Assembly (NCBI GenBank): GCA_005880175.1
Contig: VBJR01000211.1
Span: 1-20,364, forward strand
Length of the DNA: 20,364 bases
Origin: Chloroflexota bacterium
GTDB lineage: Bacteria > Chloroflexota > Dormibacteria > Dormibacterales > Dormibacteraceae
Reading direction: 5' to 3'
Part shown: positions 8,078 through 13,379 of the stretch, piece by piece
Layout: each line of letters opens with the position of its first letter
How positions within the stretch are numbered: position 1 is the stretch's first letter
Notes under the pieces: generated by a model
Told to the model about the DNA's origin: nothing
Databases searched by the model: none
Seen by the model: the letters and a program-made list of their open reading frames with translations, nothing else
Translations under genes and position numbers: made by a program

Positions 8078-8104
8078 TGAGCGCCCCCCGTGCGGGGGCG
8101 CTCA
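8078..8104. terminator. bidirectional hairpin between convergent genes
   Basis: Perfect 11-bp stem TGAGCGCCCCC (8078-8088) / GGGGGCGCTCA (8094-8104) with a five-base loop. It starts five bases after the + gene stop, and its right arm contains the stop codon of the minus-strand methyltransferase (8102-8104). No T-run follows on either side, so it may work as a hairpin-only terminator or RNA 3'-end stabiliser. Confidence 0.65.
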
Positions 8105-8935
8105 TCCCGCCACCGCCCCGGCCAGTGTGTACGCGTGGTGGTGGCGGAACGCGTCCTCGCCCAGACGCCGCATCTCGCCGTCCAGCTGCGCCTCGAGCCG
8201 GCGGCGCTGGCCGGGGACGAGCGTCGAGAGCAGGGCGTACGGGCGGGGCCCCGTCCACGTCATGAAGTCCAGCCAGTCGGCCGCCGTGCCGGTGCGATCG
8301 CCGCTGACCAGCGAGGTGGTCCACGGGCGCCGGAACCCTGCCTGGCACAGCACCTCGCGGATGACCGGCGGCTCGCCCAGGAGCCCGCGGCTGTCGCGCT
8401 GCTGGGGCACCACGACCGGGTGCTCCTCGCTGACCCGGTCGAGCAGGCGGAAGAACACCTCCTGCGCGATAGTGTCGAGCGAGCGCCAGCGGAGCGCGAG
8501 CGCGATCCGGCCGTCCGGGCGGAGGACCCGCCGCGCCTCCTCCAGCGAGCGGCCCGGGTTGCTCAGGTAGGCGAGCGAGTCGCACAGCACGACCAGGTCG
8601 AACGTGCCGTCGCGGAACGGGAGGTGGGGCTCGGCGGCCGCGAGGTGGAACGTGGTGTTCGGCAGCGCCCGCGGCCGAGCCACGCTGAGCATCCCTTCGG
8701 ACACGTCCATGCCGACCACCTGGCCGTCGGGGCCGACCACCCGGGCCAGGCCGTGGGCGACCAGGCCGGTGCCGCAGCCGACGTCGAGGCAGGCCTCGCC
8801 GGACCGGGCCGCGGCGAGCGCGACCAGCCGCCCGGCGACGCGCCGGTGGAGGCCCCAGAACCAGTCGTCGTACGCGTCGGCGAACGTGTCGAAGAAGTGT
8901 GCCGTGAGCTCCGCCGCGTGCGTGTCCAGAACCAT
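8102..8935 (-). CDS. class I SAM-dependent methyltransferase
   Basis: 277 residues. Motif I is CLDVGCGTGLVAHGLA (49-64, glycine-rich SAM loop), followed by VVGMDVSEGML (acidic motif II), LPFRDGTFDLVVLCDSLAYL (motif IV region) and EARRVLRPDGRIALAL (motif VI strand). This is the Methyltransf_11 / UbiE-like arrangement of cytosolic small-molecule methyltransferases; the C-terminal third has no feature that indicates a substrate. The start at 8935 follows a run of seven G (GGGGGGGAC on the minus strand), a reasonable ribosome site. The open frame continues upstream but there it is the antisense of the bactofilin gene. The stop lies within the hairpin shared with the convergent small gene. It is divergent from the bactofilin gene with an 87-base gap. 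Confidence 0.88.
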   Translation of the reverse strand: MVLDTHAAELTAHFFDTFADAYDDWFWGLHRRVAGRLVALAAARSGEACLDVGCGTGLVAHGLARVVGPDGQVVGMDVSEGMLSVARPRALPNTTFHLAAAEPHLPFRDGTFDLVVLCDSLAYLSNPGRSLEEARRVLRPDGRIALALRWRSLDTIAQEVFFRLLDRVSEEHPVVVPQQRDSRGLLGEPPVIREVLCQAGFRRPWTTSLVSGDRTGTAADWLDFMTWTGPRPYALLSTLVPGQRRRLEAQLDGEMRRLGEDAFRHHHAYTLAGAVAG

Positions 8936-8953
8936 GCAGTCCCCCCCAAGACG

Positions 8954-8959
8954 TACAAT
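8954..8959 (+). promoter_or_regulatory. -10 element (TACAAT) upstream of bactofilin
   Basis: TACAAT is one of the best -10 matches in the window and lies in the divergent gap between the methyltransferase and the bactofilin. Transcription from about 8966 would give a leader of roughly 57 bases. No -35 match was found at 16-18 bases upstream. Confidence 0.4.
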
Positions 8960-9022
8960 GCTGCGCCTGCCGAACGACCCCCTCGACATTATCCGCATGG
9001 TCACAGACGGGAGATGAAGACG

Positions 9023-9496
9023 ATGGAAGGCAGCCAGCAGACGGCCGACGACGCCCCTCCGACGCCGCGCTACCGCGCCCGGACCGAGACCGCGGTCGCG
9101 GCCCCTGCCGCCACCCCCGCTCCCGCGTCCGAGCCGGCGACCGTGAACGGCCCGGTCATCAGCCTCGGGCCGCGGGACGTGCTGTCCGGCCGGCTGGTCT
9201 TCGACGGCCACCTGCGGGTGCAGGGCAGCATGGAGGGCGAGGCCACGCTCAGCGGCGACGTCCACGTGGAGAGCCAGGGCACGGTCAGGGCCAAGGTCCA
9301 GGCCGCCAACCTGAGCGTGCGGGGCACCCTGGACGGCGAGGTCACGGCCCGGGAGCGGCTTGTCGTGGCGGGCTCCGGCAACGTGTCGGGCAGCGTGAAG
9401 GTGACGCGGCTGACCGTGGAGGACGGCGCGCTGCTGAACGGCACGATCACGATGGAGCGGTCCACGCCCAGCGCGAACGGTCGCCCGTCGGGCTGA
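9023..9496 (+). CDS. bactofilin (polymer-forming cytoskeletal protein)
   Basis: 157 residues. A disordered Ala/Pro/Thr-rich N-terminus (about 1-45) leads to the bactofilin core (about 47-148), starting VISLGPRDVLSGRLVFDG and continuing as short repeats of the G-x-(L/V)-x-(G/A)-x-(V/L) kind, typical of the right-handed beta-helix that polymerises without nucleotide. Bactofilins make membrane-associated filaments that position wall-synthesis or envelope proteins. GGGAG at 9009-9013 sits nine bases before the ATG at 9023; an in-frame ATG at 9014 abuts that site and is less likely. The short C-terminal tail is Ser/Pro/Gly-rich. The stop is 24 bases from the stop of the convergent regulator gene. 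Confidence 0.9.
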   Translation: MEGSQQTADDAPPTPRYRARTETAVAAPAATPAPASEPATVNGPVISLGPRDVLSGRLVFDGHLRVQGSMEGEATLSGDVHVESQGTVRAKVQAANLSVRGTLDGEVTARERLVVAGSGNVSGSVKVTRLTVEDGALLNGTITMERSTPSANGRPSG

Positions 9497-9520
9497 ACGG
9501 CCCGCGCGGCCTGCCCGCCG

Positions 9521-10501
9521 CTAGTGCTCGAGCAGCAGGTGGCGCGTGTGCTCGAGAACCCGGTCCAGACGGTCGCGTGGGGCCGTGTAGACGACTCGCG
9601 CGCCGTCCTTCTGTGACTCCAGCAGGCCCGCGTCGCGGAGCAGGCGGACGTGGTTGCTCACCGTGGGCTGGGCCAGGTGGAAGCGACGGGCCAGGTCCAT
9701 CACGCTGGCCGGCTCCACCGCGAGGTCGCGCAGGAGCGCGAGCCGGGTGCCGTCGGCGAGCACCTTCAGCCGGTTCGCGATCAGCTCCGACTCCTCACGC
9801 CGCACCCGCTCCACGTCATCCGGGCTGGCCGGGGCGCCGATGTGCACGTACCCGGTCATGTCGATGAGGAAGCCGCCCATCGCCACGAAGTACATCGGCG
9901 TGAGCACGACCCTCGGCCGCTGCCGCAGCGCCGGCACCCGGTCCATCTCCTTGCCGAGGTGCCTCCCGGGCAGCAGGTCGCGCACCTCGACGCCCTGGCG
10001 GAGCCGCTGCGACCAGTCGGCCGCCGCGCGGCGCACGGTCTCGCGTCCCGTCGCCTCCCAGCGGGGCCGGAGCAGCTCCCACACGCGGGACAGCAGCGCG
10101 GCGTAGCGGCGCGCCAGCGCCGGCTCGCGGCGCAGGCGCTCCAGCCTGGCCAGGGTCGCCTCCCGCACCTCGGGCGTCTCGGAGCGCAGGTCGAGCGCCG
10201 AGCCATCCAGGTGCACGGCGCGGTCGAACCCGCGCAGGAACGTGTCCGCCTCGTCGGTCAGGAGCGCCCCGATGCGCTCCGCCAGGATCGACGTGTCGGG
10301 CAGGCACCCGTCCCCGTCGTCCCAGCAGGCCTCCAGCTCCTCCCGCAGCGGCGATGCGTGCTCCTCGAGGACCTGGAGGTTGTTTCCCAGCTTGGTCGCA
10401 CCCCATCGGAGCCGGCAGATCGCCCAGGTCAGCTCGAGGACGGCGGAGGGCAGCACGTCGACGCGCCGCTGACGCTCGTCACTGGCTACCTCGAATGGCA
10501 T
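9521..10501 (-). CDS. ArsR-type transcriptional regulator with N-terminal DUF5937-like domain
   Basis: 326 residues. The C-terminal part (about 238-326) is an ArsR winged helix: NRLKVLADGTRLALLRDLA, then recognition helix QPTVSNHVRLLRDAGLL (278-294) and a wing with KDGARVVYTA. The N-terminal 230 residues match the DUF5937 type of actinobacterial regulators, thought to be a ligand or protein-binding part; no metal-binding Cys cluster typical of arsenic or zinc sensors is present. The gene starts next to an AT-rich dyad region that carries overlapping divergent promoters, so it probably controls itself and the divergent small ORF (inference). With TATAGT at 10511-10516 as -10, the message would have almost no leader. 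Confidence 0.85.
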   Translation of the reverse strand: MPFEVASDERQRRVDVLPSAVLELTWAICRLRWGATKLGNNLQVLEEHASPLREELEACWDDGDGCLPDTSILAERIGALLTDEADTFLRGFDRAVHLDGSALDLRSETPEVREATLARLERLRREPALARRYAALLSRVWELLRPRWEATGRETVRRAAADWSQRLRQGVEVRDLLPGRHLGKEMDRVPALRQRPRVVLTPMYFVAMGGFLIDMTGYVHIGAPASPDDVERVRREESELIANRLKVLADGTRLALLRDLAVEPASVMDLARRFHLAQPTVSNHVRLLRDAGLLESQKDGARVVYTAPRDRLDRVLEHTRHLLLEH

Positions 10502-10510
10502 AGCTAGATA

Positions 10511-10538
10511 ACTATATCATCGGGCTCTTGCAATTCAA
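10511..10538 (-). promoter_or_regulatory. minus-strand promoter of the ArsR-type gene
   Basis: On the minus strand TTGAAT (10538-10533), a 16-base spacer and TATAGT (10516-10511) form a good sigma70-type promoter. Transcription would start near 10504, three bases before the ATG at 10501, giving a near-leaderless message. Confidence 0.55.
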
Positions 10539-10555
10539 GAGCGATATAGCTATAT
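10512..10555. promoter_or_regulatory. nested inverted repeats, probable operator
   Basis: Three dyads in one AT-rich patch: CTATATC (10512-10518) with GATATAG (10543-10549); CTCTTG (10525-10530) with CAAGAG (10536-10541); and the perfect palindrome ATATAGCTATAT (10544-10555). The inner dyad covers both -35 hexamers and the outer arms cover the -10 regions. ArsR-family dimers bind such dyads next to their own genes, so this is the likely operator of the adjacent regulator; the assignment is inference. Confidence 0.6.
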
Positions 10556-10556
10556 T
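10528..10556 (+). promoter_or_regulatory. plus-strand promoter, divergent, before the small ORF
   Basis: TTGCAA (10528-10533), a 17-base spacer and TATATT (10551-10556). Transcription would start near 10563, directly before the ATG at 10564, so the product would be leaderless. It shares its -35 region with the minus-strand promoter. Confidence 0.55.
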
Positions 10557-10563
10557 GCGATGC

Positions 10564-10776
10564 ATGGTCAATCACTACGCGCTGGAAGAGCAGATGCGGC
10601 AGCGGGGCGACGCGCTCCGGCGCGAGGCCGAAACCGCGCGCCTGGTCGTGGAGGCGCGTCAGATGGAGCGGCCGGCCGAGGCCCAGTACGGCGCGCGGAT
10701 CGTCCGCTTGAGCAGCTTGCCCGCCTGGTCGCGCGGCAGCTCCGCCACGAAGTCGACCGATCGCGGGCGCTTGTAG
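10564..10776 (+). CDS. small basic/helical ORF, leaderless, C-terminus antisense to the acyl-CoA synthetase
   Basis: 70 residues. The first 33 (NHYALEEQMRQRGDALRREA, then RLVVEARQ) form a charged amphipathic helix with the short N-terminal tyrosine and R-x-x-x-L-R-x-E-A-E-x-x-R-L pattern of many small actinobacterial proteins of unknown function. It begins one base after the predicted start of a good promoter. From 10659 on, the frame runs opposite the 3' end of the acyl-CoA synthetase gene, so the last 38 residues may be incidental read-on or may reflect a true overlap of convergent genes. No ribosome site is visible, which fits a leaderless message. It may be regulated together with the divergent ArsR-type gene. 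Confidence 0.5.
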   Translation: MVNHYALEEQMRQRGDALRREAETARLVVEARQMERPAEAQYGARIVRLSSLPAWSRGSSATKSTDRGRL

Positions 10777-12197
10777 TCCGCGATCCGGCCCCGGCACCAG
10801 TCGATCAGCTCCTGCTCGGTCGCGCTGGCGCCGGGCTGGAGGGCGACGACGGCCTTGACCGCCTCGCCCCACTGGTCGTCCGGCACGCCGATCACCGCCG
10901 CATCGCGCACCGCCGGGTTGGCGTGCAGGCTGGCCTCGATCTCCGCCGGGTAGATGTTCACGCCGCCCGAGATGATCATGTCGATCTTGCGGTCGCAGAT
11001 GTAGTAGAAGCCCTCGGCGTCGCGGTACGCGATGTCGCCGACGCTGAAGAAGCCGTCCCGCATCGACCGCCGGGTCGCCTCCGGCTTGTTGTAGTAGGAC
11101 GCCAGCCAGTTGTTGCGCACCCACAGCTCGCCGGGCTGGCCGTCGGGCACCGGGCTGCCGTCGTCGTCGAGCAGCCGGATCTCCTGGCCCTCCGGTGGCC
11201 GCCCGGCCGAGCCCGGCTTGCGCAGCTGGTCCTCCGGCCGCAGGACCAGGTTGAACCCCGTCTCCGTGGCCCCGTAGAACTCCCACAGGACTTCACCGAA
11301 GTAGGCCGACGCGCGTTCCTTGAGTGAATGGGGGCACGGAGCGGCGCCGAGGATCAGCGCCCGCATCGAGGACACGTCGTACCTGGCGCGCGTGGCGTCC
11401 GGCAGGTCCATGATGCGCTGGAGCAGGGTCGGCGCCATGAACGCGGTCGTGACGCGGTGGCGCTCGGCCAGGGCGACCGCCTGCTCCGCGTCGAAGCGAG
11501 GCATGATCACCAGCGTCCCGCCGCACAGGATGGTCATCGACGCGAACGCGCCCACCGCGCTGTGGTAGCCCGGGCCGCCCATCAGGTGCACGTCGTCGTT
11601 GCGCAGGCCGAAGAGCTGGAGGACCTGGAGCACCGACATCGGGTCGATCCCCTGCGGCCGGTACGCGCCCTTGGGGTGGCCGGTGGTGCCGCTGGTGTAG
11701 ATCATCGCCGCGCCGGCCCCGCCGTCCTCGTCCTCGGCCAGGGCATCGCCCGAGGCCGCGGCCATCGCGTCGTCGAGGCGCAGCCACCCGGCCGGCGGCG
11801 CGCTGTCCCCGATCGCCACGAGCACCGGTGCGGCCTCGAGCAGGGCTCGCGCGGCCTCGACGTGCTCGACGAAGTCCGGCCCGGCACACACCGCCCGCGC
11901 GCCGCTGTCCTGGATCACGTATGCCAGCTCGGACCCGTGCAGGCGGAAGTTCACGGGCACGTTCACCGCATGTGCCTTGCGCAGCCCGGCAGAAACCACC
12001 GAGCCCGCCACCGAGTTGTACGCCATGACAGCCACCCGGTCACCCGGCTCCACGCCCCGGTCGATGAGCGAGCGGGCAGCGCGATTGCTGCGTTCGTCGT
12101 ACTCTCTGTACGTCAGAACTTCATCGCCGCAAATGAGGGCCGGCTTTTCCGGATGGTTGGCGGCGTGTACGGTGAGTATGTCTGGCACCTCGGTCAT
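10659..12197 (-). CDS. AMP-forming acyl-CoA synthetase / fatty-acid-CoA ligase
   Basis: 512 residues, normal length for the family. AMP-binding P-loop MIYTSGTTGHPKG (165-177), FYGATE adenine-site motif (307-312), SVGDIAYRD (385-393), hinge region DRKIDMIISGGVNIYPAEIE (402-421) and the C-terminal acyl-adenylation lysine in RDQAGKLLKR (K494). It activates a carboxylic acid with ATP to the acyl-adenylate and transfers it to CoA; the best match by eye is the long/medium-chain FadD-like group, but the acid is not determined. The start ATG is 20 bases from the divergent receiver gene's start, so their promoters must overlap each other's coding region. No fatty-acid degradation or polyketide gene lies beside it. 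Confidence 0.92.
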   Translation of the reverse strand: MTEVPDILTVHAANHPEKPALICGDEVLTYREYDERSNRAARSLIDRGVEPGDRVAVMAYNSVAGSVVSAGLRKAHAVNVPVNFRLHGSELAYVIQDSGARAVCAGPDFVEHVEAARALLEAAPVLVAIGDSAPPAGWLRLDDAMAAASGDALAEDEDGGAGAAMIYTSGTTGHPKGAYRPQGIDPMSVLQVLQLFGLRNDDVHLMGGPGYHSAVGAFASMTILCGGTLVIMPRFDAEQAVALAERHRVTTAFMAPTLLQRIMDLPDATRARYDVSSMRALILGAAPCPHSLKERASAYFGEVLWEFYGATETGFNLVLRPEDQLRKPGSAGRPPEGQEIRLLDDDGSPVPDGQPGELWVRNNWLASYYNKPEATRRSMRDGFFSVGDIAYRDAEGFYYICDRKIDMIISGGVNIYPAEIEASLHANPAVRDAAVIGVPDDQWGEAVKAVVALQPGASATEQELIDWCRGRIADYKRPRSVDFVAELPRDQAGKLLKRTIRAPYWASAGRSI

Positions 12198-12217
12198 GCT
12201 ATTGCATGGAGGGAGGA

Positions 12218-12580
12218 ATGGTCGGCGTTCTACTGGTCGAAGACGACACCGCGATCGCGGATCTCTACGCGTTCAAGCTGCGGCTCGACGGGTTCGCCGT
12301 GACCATCGCCGGCGATTCCAAGACCGCCGACAACACGTTCTGGCGTGAGCGACCCGCGGTCGTGTGCCTGGACGTGTGGCTGCCCGGCGGCGCCGGCACG
12401 AACCTCGCCGAGCGGTTCGCGGCCGCCGGCGCCCAGATCGTGCTGTTCACCAACGACCAGTCGCGCTACGAGCGGCCGCCCGAGTGCGTGTGCCGGTCGC
12501 TGCTGAAAGCCCGGACGAACCCGGCACAGCTCTCCGCGACGATCAGCGAGGTGGTCGGCTCGGCTCCCGCGCCCGCCTGA
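12218..12580 (+). CDS. stand-alone response-regulator receiver protein
   Basis: 120 residues, a receiver domain with no output domain. Acidic pocket D9-D10 (VLLVEDD), phosphoacceptor D52 (VVCLDVWLP), T78 in VLFTND and K97 in SLLKART are all present, so phosphorylation is expected. Such CheY-like proteins act through protein contacts or as phosphorelay intermediates. The ATG at 12218 is preferred over an in-frame ATG at 12206: GGAGG at 12208-12212 lies five bases before it, while nothing precedes the earlier codon. No histidine kinase is in the window. Its last 38 bases overlap the convergent oxidoreductase gene. Confidence 0.85.
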   Translation: MVGVLLVEDDTAIADLYAFKLRLDGFAVTIAGDSKTADNTFWRERPAVVCLDVWLPGGAGTNLAERFAAAGAQIVLFTNDQSRYERPPECVCRSLLKARTNPAQLSATISEVVGSAPAPA

Positions 12581-13379
12581 GGGCCCGGACGATCGTCTCA
12601 GTCCGGTCGAGCGGAGCCTCGGCCCCGGCCCGCGCGTCCTCCAGCTGGCGGTACACGTCCGCCGCGCCCAGCAGCATCCCCGGTGTCATGCCGGCCTGCT
12701 CGAACGTGGCGGCGATCTCCTCCATCTCGGCGACCCACCGGTACGCCTTGGGCACGACGCCCGGCAGGCGATCGGCCCCGGCCAGGAACTGCGGCTGGCT
12801 GTCGGCCAGCTCGCCGCGCAGCGCGTCGGTGACGCCGTTCGCCTCGGCGGCGACCATCGACTCGGTGATCAGCGCGCTCAGGCCCTTCGTCAGAGCCGCG
12901 TAGCACATCTTCAGCGCCGAGGCCTGGCCGATCTCACCCCCGAGCGCGTGCACGTCCAGGGGCAGGGCGGTCACCTCGTCCGCGTGCGGGCCCGACGCGT
13001 AGAAGCGCGGGGCCGCCGGGCCGCCGATGATGCCGGCGTCCACGTAGCGCGCGCCCACCACCGTCCCGATCGCGCGGGCGGTGCCGGGCGAGACCGCGTT
13101 GCAGTCCACGTAGAGCGGCCCCGCGTCGCGGCCGATGGCCTCGGCCAGCTCCAGGGCGCGGCCGGGGGGCAGGATCGCGAGCAGGATGTCCGCCTCGCGC
13201 ACGACGGCGGCCAGCGAGCCGACGTCCTCCATGCCCGCGGCGGCCGCCCGCTGCCACGTCCGCTCGCCGCGTCCGGCCAGGGTGGTCACGACGCGCACCC
13301 CGCCCTCGCGCAGGCGCCGCCCGACGCCGGCGCCCATCTCGCCCGCGCTGACGATCCCGACGGTGGTGCCGGCCCTCAT
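12543..13379 (-). CDS. NAD(P)-binding 6-phosphogluconate-dehydrogenase-like protein with DUF1932
   Basis: 278 residues. The N-terminal Rossmann part opens TTVGIVSAGEMGAGVG (a GxxxxGxMG variant) and contains ADILLAILPP and YVDCNAVSP, as in beta-hydroxyacid dehydrogenases. The C-terminal helical part (about 175-250) fits DUF1932: GEIGQASALKMCYAALTKG, with the Lys that sits at the catalytic position in this superfamily, and ESMVAAEANGV. The substrate is unknown. The ATG overlaps the stop of the upstream helicase gene in an ATGA arrangement, so it was the downstream partner in an operon and may depend on translation through the helicase reading frame. The 3' end overlaps the convergent receiver gene by 38 bases. 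Confidence 0.85.
   Translation of the reverse strand: MRAGTTVGIVSAGEMGAGVGRRLREGGVRVVTTLAGRGERTWQRAAAAGMEDVGSLAAVVREADILLAILPPGRALELAEAIGRDAGPLYVDCNAVSPGTARAIGTVVGARYVDAGIIGGPAAPRFYASGPHADEVTALPLDVHALGGEIGQASALKMCYAALTKGLSALITESMVAAEANGVTDALRGELADSQPQFLAGADRLPGVVPKAYRWVAEMEEIAATFEQAGMTPGMLLGAADVYRQLEDARAGAEAPLDRTETIVRALRRAREPSRPPR

Noticed and set aside
9497..9520. Terminator between the bactofilin and the ArsR-type gene
   Set aside because: Only a four-base-pair GGCC/GGCC stem is visible, expected by chance in such GC-rich DNA.
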